Source of the DNA: a virus
Length of the DNA: 64,000 nucleotides
Reading direction: 5' to 3' (one strand)
Virus record (IMG/VR): IMGVR_UViG_3300020370_000004
Span: 1 to 64,000 of that record
Below the pieces are notes generated by a model that saw nothing but the letters and a program-made list of their open reading frames with translations, was not told the DNA's origin and ran no database searches. The translations under genes and the position numbers were made by a program. Of the stretch, positions 42,701-53,900 are shown piece after piece. Every line of letters begins with the position of its first letter. The stretch's first letter is position 1.

Positions 42701-45700
42701 ATATGTAAAGACGTTAAATGGGTTAACGTTCTCCACAGCAGAAGCATATGGTTGATCAATTAAAACAGCGTCACTATATGGAAGTGTAATAATATCATTT
42801 GTTTCCTGTACATTTGCACTACTTGTACCGTATGCTAATGGAACCTGAGTTGTATAGTGAGCAGGTCTCATTTGACCTTCTTCAAAATCAACAGAGACTC
42901 TAAAGTCAGGATGTAATGTGTCAGCAGTAGCAAGACTTGCAAAGTTATCTACGATGAAACCATTCTTATATCTGCTAAGACCACTAGCATCTCTGATCTC
43001 CATACCTGCAGTCTCACCTTCAAGTAGTGATAACTGTGTATAGTATTCTAATGTTTTAATTCTATCCTCAAGAACCTGAATGTCCCTGAATGTATATCTC
43101 TTAAAGTTAGTCTCTACTATGCTTACATCTGCTTCAACATCAAATACGTATGGTTCATATCTCAATGTTGCTAGTAACATTGCATCATCAATGTCATCAG
43201 GAGGAGCTGGATTGGTAGCAGGTGCACCCTTAACTACCTGAACAACGTTGTCCTTGTTCATAAAGACCTTATCAATCCTTCCAAGGTAGTGCTGTAAACT
43301 AAGAATAGTAGTATCCCCAACACCAGGAATACCAGTTAAGTTACCAGTAAATGCTCTATTATCAAAATCAAGGTACTTAGTAGCATTTAAAGTCCATGGT
43401 GAAGCAACAGAACCTGCACCAGTCAATTGTTCAGCAACTATTGGTCTAAAGTCAATAACATCTCTAAGATTGTCAGTATCATAATCTGGGATGATCTTAT
43501 ATTCAGATGAAGGATATGAGTCTACTGTATATGGATTAATTCCCGATGTGGTAAGAAAACGATCAACTATTACCAATATTCTACGTGTTGGTGCTGTATA
43601 ACCTGGTTTTCTTACAAGAGTTGAATAATCATAATACTGATCTCTCTGACCATCATCAAGATCAAAAGCATCAGTTATATTAGTACCACCTTTGACAAGT
43701 CCACCAGTAGTAATCTTTAAAGTAGCATTTGGTGCAGTGATTGTCTCACCATCAGTGAATACGTCATCATCTACTGGGATGAAGTATACGATATTACTTG
43801 TGGTAGAAATAATTCTTGCTCTAGAACCTGAGGTATCTCCTGAAATAACATCATTTACTTCTAGAGTACCTAGTAAGTTAGTATATGTAAATTGAGGAAG
43901 TTGTGGATCTAGATCGTTTGTGGATTCATATACTGCCTTAATCTTGAATACATCACCAGTACCTAGAGAAATACGATCATCATCTACTCTGTATCCATTA
44001 CCAGTAGTAGCAGTTGTTAGACCATTTGGACTACCAGATACAGTTGTCTTATCCAATTTAAGGATTTTCATCCTCTCAGTGGTCTTTGCCTTAGCAGATC
44101 TATTAGAACTGTATACAGTTACAGTAACATCAATACTACCAGAACCACCACCACATAAACCACCTAAAGCAACAGACTGTGTGTTGACTGATGGGTTACC
44201 TGTGGTAAAGTCACCTTCTTTTAATATATCACCATCACCTGTACCAGATGTCACACTGACAACAAAATCATCACCATCATCTGCGTTCTTAATTAATAAA
44301 CCTGAACCTACGTCAACTGTAGCAGCACCACCACTTACAGATACACCTGATACAGTCATTCTGAAATAACCTGCAGGGTTCTGACTATTATTGTTATTTG
44401 TATTCTTTAATGCTTCAAATCCTAATGGAGTAAGGAGTTTCTTCTTAGTTGCTTCCTTAATCTCTGGTCTAGACCTAATGACACTACCATTAATAGCACC
44501 ATTTACCATATTACCTGCACCAGCTGTTGCTTTCTGAACTGTAAATACAGATCCACTAGTAACACCAGTAACTGTAACCTTATGTGCTATACCACCATTT
44601 GAGAATTCAACAAGGTCACCCACCTTTAACTGAGTGTTAAAGTTAGATAATGTTGCTGTAACGGTAGCAGTTTGAGATGTACCAGATCCAGATATTCCAG
44701 AGATAATAGGACCTGAGCCAGGTAATGCAACTCTAACATCCATAACTGCATCAGCAGTACCACCACCAGATGAGAATGCATATGATTTTACATCACTAAA
44801 GTTATATGCTCTAACTCCACCAGCTGCAATAGTACCATGAGTAGCACCACCAGAATTATTAACCTTCAATACCTCGCCTGGTACAAATGTACCATTAGTC
44901 TGATAGAGATAACCAGTAGTACCTGAACCTGATTGACAGAAACCTGTAGCACCTGATGTTGCACCAAATACCTTTCTACCATTTGTCCAAGTTCCACTAC
45001 CTGTAAGAGTGATCTTAGTGAATAGTTGTGTATCTGAAAGGTATGTTTTATAAATTGTTTCCTGATTATTGAATGCACCAGATTCATGATAGAAGTTTAA
45101 TGCTCTTGCTTTACCAATAACAGTACCTGCAGGAGTACCAGGAGTACTTGGATCTGTAACTGTATCTCTTAGTTCAATCACCTCATATATGGTAGGTGCT
45201 TGATGCTGATTAGTCATAAAGACATAGTTACCAAAGTCAGATGTAAGAGATTGGTTAGTTACTGTATCAAAAGTTCTTGGTTTCTCTACATCCTTATATG
45301 ATGTGGAAAGTCTTTCTGTTCTGTAACCAGAAATATATGCAGATCCACCAGATAATTGAACAGCAATATTAGACTCAGATGGAGTATTACCATCATTAGT
45401 AGTTACATCTGGTGAAAATACACCGTTATTAAACCCATCATCAAGGTTTTCTCTTGCGTCTATACTGAATTTCTTGACATAGTAGTTGCCAGATTCCTCT
45501 TTAGTTCTGGTAGCAAGGACATCATTGATGAATCCTAGTGTACTACGTTCTACTTTCTTCTGTATTTTACCAATATCAGTCCTTAAAAGTTCAATAAAAT
45601 CAGCAGAGTTAGGATCTGTGGTCTGTTTTTTGATTAAAGTTAGGTTAATTTTAAATCTATCGGCACCTGGTGCTGAGAAATTGGTACTACCGATCGCATT

Positions 45701-46408
45701 ATCGTAGAGAGTTGCGTCTTCATCAGCAGTAATAATCCTTTCTTCTACTTTTAGACCAACTTTATATGATGGTGTGATGCCATACTGGTCTAAAATAAGA
45801 GTTTGTTCGTTTACGGGGACAAAATACCCTCTAACATAGTAAGTTCCTGATCCTACACTCGCTGTAGAACCTCTACTATTAGAATTTGAGTTTAATAATT
45901 GTGCAATTGGCGTTCCAGCAGCAATAGTTGTGGAAGCATAAGTGATATCAGTCTCACAAGTGAAGGTTTCACCTTCTGAGAACGTAGTAGTTGTATTATC
46001 AGTCGCTTTTTGGAGGTAATTTACATAGAATGTGATATTATTTCTAGTTGAAGTAGTGGCACTAATAGAAAATAGTATACGTGCACGTACACCTGAAGTA
46101 GATCCTTTAATAACTAACCCATCAAGAGCAGTTCTGTATAATTCTACGTCAAGATTAAGGTAAGTATTCTGTATTATGACACAAGGCACATCATTGTTCA
46201 GTGTAATCCCACCAGGAACCACCATAGAACCTTCTTTATAGACACCTGTACCAAACGTGTCAATTTGATTTTGCAGTACACTCTGAAGCGTAGTAAGTTC
46301 TCTTGCCTGTACTGGGTAACCAGGCTTGAACAATACTTTTAGGAAGCCCTTACTCTGATCAAAATCGTCGTAGTAAGGAGCTATATTCAGGTTAGTATTC
46401 TGTGCCAT
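39716..46408 (-). CDS. large DUF4815-type virion structural protein (2230 aa)
   Basis: The N-terminal part (NIAPYYDDFDQSKGFLKVLF, then YPVQARELTTLQSVLQNQID) is the DUF4815-type start found in large structural proteins of marine T4-like phages. Residues 1-650 contain YYVRGYFVPVNEQTLILDQ. The middle has PDYDTDNLRDVIDFRPIVAE and a long KTLEYYTQLSLLE helix. Near residues 1295-1330 lies an odd linker with HRRRRDR followed by eight Thr residues. The C-terminal half (FLVEDSILEGGVFLTKIDIF, PTTAANSTLVLENAQLGE) looks like a baseplate-attached fibre body. The gene directly follows gp8 with no gap (stop TAA then ATG), so it lies in the gp9/gp10 region of T4 order, but I see no clear similarity to either. 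Confidence 0.8.
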   Translation of the reverse strand: MAQNTNLNIAPYYDDFDQSKGFLKVLFKPGYPVQARELTTLQSVLQNQIDTFGTGVYKEGSMVVPGGITLNNDVPCVIIQNTYLNLDVELYRTALDGLVIKGSTSGVRARILFSISATTSTRNNITFYVNYLQKATDNTTTTFSEGETFTCETDITYASTTIAAGTPIAQLLNSNSNSRGSTASVGSGTYYVRGYFVPVNEQTLILDQYGITPSYKVGLKVEERIITADEDATLYDNAIGSTNFSAPGADRFKINLTLIKKQTTDPNSADFIELLRTDIGKIQKKVERSTLGFINDVLATRTKEESGNYYVKKFSIDARENLDDGFNNGVFSPDVTTNDGNTPSESNIAVQLSGGSAYISGYRTERLSTSYKDVEKPRTFDTVTNQSLTSDFGNYVFMTNQHQAPTIYEVIELRDTVTDPSTPGTPAGTVIGKARALNFYHESGAFNNQETIYKTYLSDTQLFTKITLTGSGTWTNGRKVFGATSGATGFCQSGSGTTGYLYQTNGTFVPGEVLKVNNSGGATHGTIAAGGVRAYNFSDVKSYAFSSGGGTADAVMDVRVALPGSGPIISGISGSGTSQTATVTATLSNFNTQLKVGDLVEFSNGGIAHKVTVTGVTSGSVFTVQKATAGAGNMVNGAINGSVIRSRPEIKEATKKKLLTPLGFEALKNTNNNNSQNPAGYFRMTVSGVSVSGGAATVDVGSGLLIKNADDGDDFVVSVTSGTGDGDILKEGDFTTGNPSVNTQSVALGGLCGGGSGSIDVTVTVYSSNRSAKAKTTERMKILKLDKTTVSGSPNGLTTATTGNGYRVDDDRISLGTGDVFKIKAVYESTNDLDPQLPQFTYTNLLGTLEVNDVISGDTSGSRARIISTTSNIVYFIPVDDDVFTDGETITAPNATLKITTGGLVKGGTNITDAFDLDDGQRDQYYDYSTLVRKPGYTAPTRRILVIVDRFLTTSGINPYTVDSYPSSEYKIIPDYDTDNLRDVIDFRPIVAEQLTGAGSVASPWTLNATKYLDFDNRAFTGNLTGIPGVGDTTILSLQHYLGRIDKVFMNKDNVVQVVKGAPATNPAPPDDIDDAMLLATLRYEPYVFDVEADVSIVETNFKRYTFRDIQVLEDRIKTLEYYTQLSLLEGETAGMEIRDASGLSRYKNGFIVDNFASLATADTLHPDFRVSVDFEEGQMRPAHYTTQVPLAYGTSSANVQETNDIITLPYSDAVLIDQPYASAVENVNPFNVFTYVGDVVLYPENDNWVDTKSLSPLKGPTVEGNFMTTVREYNADQNGFSPIHWNAWKTTWTGTSVTTDVGSWRRSGKHRRRRDRTITTTTTTTTKQTRSGIRYRVTPVIEQQSLGSRVVSVEHIQFMRSRNIEFSCEKLKPRTKFFAFFDGITLPKKLITPKIMGLVKDPSTDAQTNSIPFQIGETIHVTKGNGKFRFKGRVAAPNEGYNINPLDGADITTISDYKSNLAFINIDTKALADQVKGTYYGSPKINDYIVGETSGAIAKISNKDLVTDKKGKLRGSFFIDQPNVEGNIKFKTGTKLFRLSDTDNDSKVVGISDSSGEAEFSSSGLLETTQETIISVRNAKVTSEDMKDARTLTSASTSTETQTRWCDPLAQTFLVEDSILEGGVFLTKIDIFFFQKDEEIPVALDVRTVENGTPTQDILPFSKVVKDPEDVFISADASKPTTFTFKSPVFLPFRQEHAMVLTSDSNQYKVFISLLGKDAIDAAHSGEKISEQPYIGVLFKSQNASTWTPSQYEDLMFKIYRAEFTIPTTAANSTLVLENAQLGESNGGFLNLRTNAFQTTSGSDEIRVFHGNHGQQSNLNYVELSGAISEIADTTINVGAGLTTTATSVTVADASQFHTTIGGSAVGSSNTGFIRIRGSQEDGSGDEIIAYDSIAGNVINFNSTGRNYSGSSGSSTGKAHANGAVVECYNLCGIPLTLINTTHNNTTGGLLSINSPHSYNLKITNKTADKSINCGGPNLTVSQNVPWDVLTPQIQSQVEPMTSLSGRVKGTSGTSCGPFPAGESAEISFTKDAAWQDITIAEENYFPDTKIIANQLNEINRMSSAKSFTMELTLGTEVSHLSPVIDLTQCAVITTANQYNNITPTTGIGGECAGNYITKVARLEKSASGIKVMLAANTFNQSKIVVMYKLVPVGFAGNLDDLEFQFFNTDGKPDSGELVPQNDLTTFTDYEFTIEDTDDFDAFQIKISLLSWRQPYIPRVKDFRAIALA

Positions 46409-47923
46409 TTAGAATTCAATTACTACTTTTAGCTCTTCGTTTTGATCCGCAGATCTTGTGATCGGAATCCTATTATCTATGTACAGCATTTCACCTGAGT
46501 TTAGTTCTATTTCTTCGTTGGCATAACCAGTAACGAATGAAAGACCTAACTCATATACAGATACACCAATAGTTATCTGTGATAGGGGAACACCTGCAGT
46601 ACCAAATGTTGCATCAGGAGTTGCAACAAATGATGATATAGTACCTGTAATCTGATTTGAACCAGAGAAAGGAATAATATTACCATTTACAGTACCATCA
46701 ACCGCATCTTGATAATATTTCAAGACCTTAGTTGTGGAATTATATGAAACCACAAAACCTTTTGCTCCTGTGGTTGCCTGTGTAATAGTCTCACCTGTTT
46801 GGAAATCTCCACTAGGCATACCAGTACCAGACTGAGGGAAAATCATTGCTTTAACAGCAGATCTTGTATTCTGACTGCAAACAGATGTGGTATTATAATC
46901 AAATGGGTTTAGTACAAGACCAACCCTTCTATATGATAAGTCATTAGGGAAGTCAACAAAAGCACTAGTAGTTTCTAACTTACTAGTGAACATGAGACGA
47001 TATGAACCTAATTCTCTAACAGCATCTGCACCGTGACCACCTTGAGGAGGTAATACAACGTCAAGTGCTGCATTAGTACCATTACCGATATTAGTAATGA
47101 GTGCAACATCAATAGTTGCAAAACTATATCCAGAACCTGCTTGAGTTACAGTAACTGAAGCTATAGCACCAGAGACAACAGATACAGTACAAAGTGCCTG
47201 TGTACCACCATTAATAGACCAATCCCCACGAATAGGAACATTAGTATATGTACCGTTGTTATAACCTGCACCTGCGTTCTCAATAACAACAGTGTCAATC
47301 GAACCTGGGTTAGCAGCAGATGTAACTAAGCTATTTGATAATACAGGAACAAATTCTGAAGTAACAAACTTTAGAATGTTGTCAGCGTCAATAGTATAGA
47401 GATATTTCCAACGATAAGAATATACGCCAGGACTATCTGATGTTTCAATGATAGTTGTTGATGTACCAGTTGGTTCAACCAATGAAGGTCTACCTCTTGG
47501 GTAATCTGGATCTTGACCATTATAAAGACATTTATAGACGTTAAAGTCTGAATTCATAACATAGAAGTTACTGTCATACAGTCTAGAAGAACCGTTTGCA
47601 GTAGTTTTTGCGGGTGCATAATCTGGTTTGTACATTGAATATGTACGACCAACTCCACCAGTTGTATTTGCTGGATCAATCCAATCAACTCTAGGAACTA
47701 CTAATGAAGTATCAGATATATCAACTCGCTTAAAAGCAACGGAATCTTGATATGTAGTCCTTGCATACTCAAAACTATCAATAGGCTCACCAGCAGGTGG
47801 GATGTCAGAAGACCCCCATGTCTTCGCCCTACCGACGAACATGTACACTTTGTTGGAGCTTTGCAGAGTGTTTCTGAAGCTCTCAGCAGCATATATTCTA
47901 AATTTATCAGTAACTAACGCCAT
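46409..47923 (-). CDS. gp8: baseplate wedge protein gp8 with a GSGY insertion
   Basis: gp8 is a wedge subunit binding gp6, gp7 and gp10. The N terminus (FRIYAAESFRNTLQ, YMFVGRAKTWGSSDIPPAGE), the block DFNVYKCLYNGQ, SYRWKYLYTIDADN, and the C terminus (SGEMLYIDNRIPITRSADQN, ending KVVIEF) are typical of T4-type gp8. Residues about 205-292 are an extra segment with GSGY-type repeats (IENAGAGYNNGTYTNVPIRG, VTQAGSGYSFATIDVAL), which helps explain 504 residues against 334 in T4. It starts 23 bases after the 4784-residue gene, with a perfect late-promoter octamer at the junction. Confidence 0.92.
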   Translation of the reverse strand: MALVTDKFRIYAAESFRNTLQSSNKVYMFVGRAKTWGSSDIPPAGEPIDSFEYARTTYQDSVAFKRVDISDTSLVVPRVDWIDPANTTGGVGRTYSMYKPDYAPAKTTANGSSRLYDSNFYVMNSDFNVYKCLYNGQDPDYPRGRPSLVEPTGTSTTIIETSDSPGVYSYRWKYLYTIDADNILKFVTSEFVPVLSNSLVTSAANPGSIDTVVIENAGAGYNNGTYTNVPIRGDWSINGGTQALCTVSVVSGAIASVTVTQAGSGYSFATIDVALITNIGNGTNAALDVVLPPQGGHGADAVRELGSYRLMFTSKLETTSAFVDFPNDLSYRRVGLVLNPFDYNTTSVCSQNTRSAVKAMIFPQSGTGMPSGDFQTGETITQATTGAKGFVVSYNSTTKVLKYYQDAVDGTVNGNIIPFSGSNQITGTISSFVATPDATFGTAGVPLSQITIGVSVYELGLSFVTGYANEEIELNSGEMLYIDNRIPITRSADQNEELKVVIEF

Positions 47924-47943
47924 TACTTATAAGCTTTATTGGT

Positions 47944-47951
47944 TATTTATA
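47944..47951 (-). promoter_or_regulatory. late promoter TATAAATA overlapping the stop of the 4784-residue gene
   Basis: A perfect T4 late consensus. The TAA stop of the giant gene lies inside it, and the gp8 ATG is 20 bases downstream. It probably drives gp8 and the 2230-residue gene. Confidence 0.65.
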
Positions 47952-50900
47952 ATGATCTCAGACGAACTTCTGGAAGGAGACTTACGTTTCCGCTTGTTGT
48001 GAGATCATAAGGAATTTCTACTGTAAATGTGGTAGTTCCAGTAACAGTAACTTTGTATGAACCATTAATAACATGATCATCTCCGCTTACTGTCATACCA
48101 CTCGTGAAATTTAAGTACTGATACATGTCAGTAATTAAATTATGAGCCGCAGAAGTCGTTACAGTACAGACATTTCCACTTGAACTAAATGTTCCAGTTA
48201 ATATAGTGTGAGCATGGGCTGTTGTACCCCTATATCCTCTACCACCAGTTGCCACAGTTAATGTATTGGCAGATGTATTCTTTGCACCATAGAGAATTCT
48301 CTCTGCAGTCCAATGCTGCTTAACCGTATTATAGAACGGAATAATCACTTCTGCTTCATCTGGGAAACCATATTTCTGAGAAACATCGTACCAGACATTC
48401 TGGAGATTTAATGTAGTATCAGCAGCTGTTATAGTACTAGTTAGGAAGGAATTGCCAAGAAGATTTGAATCTGAGATAATTCTATTTCTTTGCTTCCTTT
48501 CTAGATGTAATGGATGAGTTGGTAAGACCGTAGGAACAGTAACGTAACCATTACCACCTTTTAAGTTCTTAATACCAATAACTTTACCACTACCTTCTTC
48601 AATCTCTGTTTCGGCAAATGCACCTCCACCACCGCCACCTTGGAATAATAAGAATGGAGGATTTTCATAGTTAGAACCAGGATTGGTTATAGTAACCTGT
48701 GTCACTTGTTGACCTGATACAGTTGCAACAAACTCTGCAGGTATTGGTCTTAAACCTACGTACTCATAACTGTCAATAGAAGTAGAACTAGAGACTGTAG
48801 CAATCAGTCTGTCATTTCCTTCACTCACAACTTGAAGTCTATCACCAGGATCAACAGAGTTGTATGTCTTGCTGACAAGAACATCTTCTGCAGAACCACT
48901 AAAGATAAACGCAGTGCAATCAGAACCTGCTCTTGGTGCTTCACTAAACTCAATAATAGATCCTCTCAAGTTATATGCTGTTTGAGGTTCTTGGAATACA
49001 CCATTGATAAAGATCAATAGGTTATTCGATGCAATAACAGAAGTATTATCAGATTCTAAGGATATTGGTTCATTATCTCTCTTCATAGTAAAGTTCTTCT
49101 TACTATTATCAAAGAATGGTGTAAGATCATCAATAAGTTCTAATTTACCAAAGTAGAACCCATAGAAGTCCATTCCTGATAGAGGTGCTTCATTAAAGGT
49201 TAATGTACTTCCAGTATATGTGTATGATTGTGTACTACCCTTAACCTGAAGTGTACTATTCAAGAAGATGAGGAAGTTATCCTGTGCGGGTAGTACTTGT
49301 GTACTACCGCCTACTTGAGCAGTAAATGTTGTATCAGATCCATCGAAGGTTACAGTACCCACTTTGATTTGGAAGTCAGGAGAACCCGACGAAGTTCTAG
49401 TAATACTATTGAGGTTTCCAGAACCACCAGCTGTAGTACCAACAGCAGTAGTAACAATACCAAAGAGAGTTGTGATGGTTGAAGCAACGTCTGTACAGTC
49501 ATTAGTGTCATAAACATTGTTTCCACTATCATTAGTTATGTTCAAATCTTTGATCTGAGATCCTTGAGTGGTTGAGTTAGTTGTAACTGTGATATTACGC
49601 ATAACTTCACGACATATATCTCTAGCAGCATTGAATACCTCTACTGACTGATCTTCTTCACCAGTCAAGTGTACAGTTCCAACATAGAAGTTTGCTGCAT
49701 CATAGGTAGCATCGTTTCCACCAAATTCTACGTTATCAGCAACAGCATCACATATTAACTTAGTATCACGAATACACTTGACCTTATAAAGATCACCATT
49801 GAAACTTGGGTTAGCAGCAAGCATTCTACCATATGCAGTAGTTGCAATAAACTCAAGGTTTGCACGTATTAATCTACCTGCGTCTGCAAGTTTGTTATAT
49901 GCATATACACCATGTGTGACAATACCCCTTGTGACACTATTTGCATTAGCAGTCACAAATGTATGTCTATCACCTGTCTTAACAGCACCAGCATTGGCAG
50001 CAATAAATTTATGAGTGTAATTACCACCTGTGATAACTGAGTCTGCTAGGGCAGATGAGTAAGCATGAGAGTAGGTATTTGTACTCTGTTCAGTAGTAAG
50101 AACGTCAACACTAATAGTAGTTGCTGTTGTTGCAGTAACCTTTAATGCAGTGTCAAAGAATGGGTCACGTTTCTTCTCAAATGGTGCAATAGTAATAGCA
50201 TCAGCATCACCAAGAATGAATGTGTGAGTAGTAGTATTAGTTGAAGGTACTGTATTAAGAACCTGTACATCAAATGAGTTAAATGTAACATTTGATACAG
50301 GAAGGAACTCTTGACTTGCAGGATCCTTTAATGTAATTCCATTTACAGCACCAGTAGTAAATGTATGAGGTGCAATATTTGTTGAAGGAATTGTACTCAA
50401 TACCTTAACAGTAAAGGTGTTAGCAGTCCTTGAATATACTTCTAACCATTTGCCACTAGCATAGTCTCCCGATCTTGGATATGCAGTAGCAGCAGTAGAT
50501 GCTGCAGTACCAACTTGAACTGTAATAGTATTAGCAGTCTCAGCAAGAATTGGTAACACTGCTTCGTATGCAGGGTCAGTAATTCTTGGATATGTGTGAG
50601 TAGTAGCATTACTATCTTCATCACAAGTAAATGTTAGAGAGTTAGCAGCAATTTTAACAGTATCACTTGTTGTGTAACTGTGATTGCCTATAGTCAATTC
50701 TACCTGACCATTTGTGGGATTATAAACCGCATTAGTTACATCCTTCTGAGTATTGCTGTCTGTGACCACAGTAACAGCATTAGTAACAGTACCACCAACG
50801 TATGTGTGTGGGAATGAACCCGCAGTACAACTGAATGATACAGCACCATCATCAAATTTAATCTTATCACCAACCTGAATTGCATGGTTGATAGTTGTGG

Positions 50901-53900
50901 TGACAACCATAAGACCTGTATTAGGATCGTAGGTAGTACCTGCACCTGCAGTATATGTTGCTTGAGATGCTCTAGGATAAGTCTTATTACCTAAACCTTG
51001 TGTACAACTGAATGTCAATGAATCATCTTTGAGTTTGATGAAGTCACCATTAGATAAACCATGACCAGTTTTAACACATTTTGCGGTAGCACCGATGAAG
51101 GTATGAGGTACAGCATGACTGATAGCACCCTGTCCACCATTTACATTAATTGTGATTGAGGTAGGTGTATATGATGTGATTGGAATATCAACGTTATAAA
51201 CATAATCATTACCATTTGATCTTGGATATGTCTTAGTTTGTGTTACACCATTATATTCACAACTCCATGATAATGAATCGGTGTCAAGTCTAATCTTACT
51301 CAGAGTTGTTAAGTTATGAGTACCAATAGTCAGTACCATATCACCTGTTGTCGCATTGTAAGTAGCATTATTAACATCAAACTGCTCAACATTGATTGTC
51401 ATAATTCCTGAGGTAGCATTATATGCAACTGTCTCAGGTCCCCTAGTAGGTAATGCACTGAATAAATGGGTATTTGTATTGGTTGAAGGTATTGTGTCAA
51501 GAACGACAACATCAAATGTATTATTTGTAACATTTGATACCTTTAACCACCTATCATATGCATAATCTGTAGCACGTGGATACTGTTTCTTGGCAACGTT
51601 GCCATCTAGACTACATGTGAATGTTAGTGACTCTTGCTTGAATTTAATCCAGTCACCATTTACCATACCATGTGCCAGTGATGTAACTGTCATAATGCCA
51701 TTGTCAGGATTATAATTAACACCTGTCACATCAAATCCATCTGTCAATGATCTTGGATAAGACTTAGTAGCAGTATTTCCGTCCTGTGCACAGGTAAATG
51801 TTACAGCACCCTCTGCTAATTTGATGCTCTTACCAGCAATAATATTATGTGAACCGATAGTCAATTCCATAACCCCTGTGGTTGGGTCGTATGTGGCATC
51901 TGTAGGGGTGTAATTCACGATAGGTGACTTACCAACGTTTACAGTAATAACGTTGCCTGAGACTGCTTTAACAGCAAGTGGAGCATTGAATGCAGGATCG
52001 GTTGCTCTTGGGTAAGAATGACGTGTTGCTCTGTCATCCATTTCACAAGTAAAGATTAATCCATTCTCTTCAACAGTAACAAAATCTCTTGCCTGTCTAA
52101 TACCAGCACCTTGAGCACCAGCAAATGTATGAGTAGTAGTATTGGTTGATGGAACAGTCTCTAAACACTGAATAGTAAATGTATCATTTGATACATCAAA
52201 GACTTCTACGAACTTATTACTGATTGGGTCGGTTGATCTAGGATATGTCTTAGTACCTGCACCATGAGTACATGTGAATGATAATGAATCATCTACGATC
52301 CATACTCTGTCACCATTAGACATTCCATGACCAGTTACTGTAATAACAACCTTACCATCAGCAGGTGTATACACAGCATTAGTTGCTGTATGTTCTATTG
52401 GAGCAAGTAATGAATGATCACCAATAGTAAGTGTCATGTCACCAGTAACAGCATTATATGTGGAGTCAGATGGTGTAAACTGGAACCTCTCACTTCTTCC
52501 AACGTTAACAGTAAATGCATCAGTAGTAACACTATCAATTGTTACCCATGCACCACCAACAGGATCAGAGATACGAGGATATGTGTGGTTAGTACTGTTG
52601 TTATCTTTAGAGCATGTAAATGTTAATGAGTCAGTAGCGATCTGTATTCTGTCACCTTTGTACATTCCATGATTAGCAGCAGTAAGTGTCATTTCACCTG
52701 TTGCAGGAATATACTTAACTTTAGATGGTTGGAATTGATATGTCTTTAATCCTTGCCATGTATGAGCATCAGTGTTAGTAGGAGATGTACCTTGTAAAGC
52801 ATTAACTGTAATAGTAGTTCCAGTTGTTGCAGTAATAGGAACATCAAAGAGATTACCAATAGGGTCTGTGGAACGAGGATAGTTCTGATTTCCACCACCA
52901 CCGTAGCTACATGAGAATATTAGAGCATCATTGGCAATTCTAACTGTATCATTAGTTGTTAGAGTGTGATTACCAATATCAAGAACTAAAAGACCACTAG
53001 CAGGTGTATAAGTTGCTGTGGAAGGAACGTAGTTAGTTGTTAACTGTTCTCCTATCTCAGATAGACCTAATACATCATCTTCAGTATATCCATTACCTGC
53101 TTGATTTAAGACAACATTAGTTACCTCATTGCCTGCAACCGTAATATCTGCAGTAGCACCACTACCAGAACCAAGTCTGTTCTTCAATGGTACATTTAGA
53201 TAAGTTCCATTACTATATCCATCACCAGGTGTTAAACCATTAGCAACATCAAATGTCTTGATCTCATCTCCAATAGTATCCAACTGGAAACTAGAAACAT
53301 ATGATTGACGATCATAGTACATTGCAATGACTGAACTTCCACCCAATAATGGTTTATTGAATGTTATAATATCACTTGCATATGTGTAATTAGAAGGGTT
53401 CTGAACAATACCATTAGCAAGAACAAATAATTGATCTTTATCTGGAGTTTTACCTATTCTAGTAGTAAATGGAACTCCATTCTCAGTAAGTTTAAATTGA
53501 GTATTAACACCATCAATAAAGCACCTAAGTGTATGACCTGAACCAGTACCAACGCTAGTTAAGTTAATTGCAGGTCCACCAGGTATGGATCTAATTTCAA
53601 TAGTATTTGCGTCAACATATTTGACATAATATTCATTACCATTTGTCAATCCAGTAACAGGGGTTCCTGTTCTAATATTTGGATAATTACCTTCGTTTAG
53701 TTGAGGTAAAGTAGATGGATTATCAATACCATCAGTCATCAACTTAGCAAGGGTTGTGATAGCTGATGTGACAGTTGCACAACTGTCTGAGGCTAGTGTA
53801 ATACTGAGGTCAGAAACTGGGTTTATAGTCGTGTACGTTCCCGCAGGTAGGTTGTTGACTACCGCAAGGTTCATTAAGTCTCTTGCTTTATTGATTGCAT

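Noticed and set aside
22890-53040. CRISPR array or insertion-sequence repeats
   Set aside because: The repeats are in-frame, diverged protein modules with no constant spacer length, no inverted ends and no transposase.
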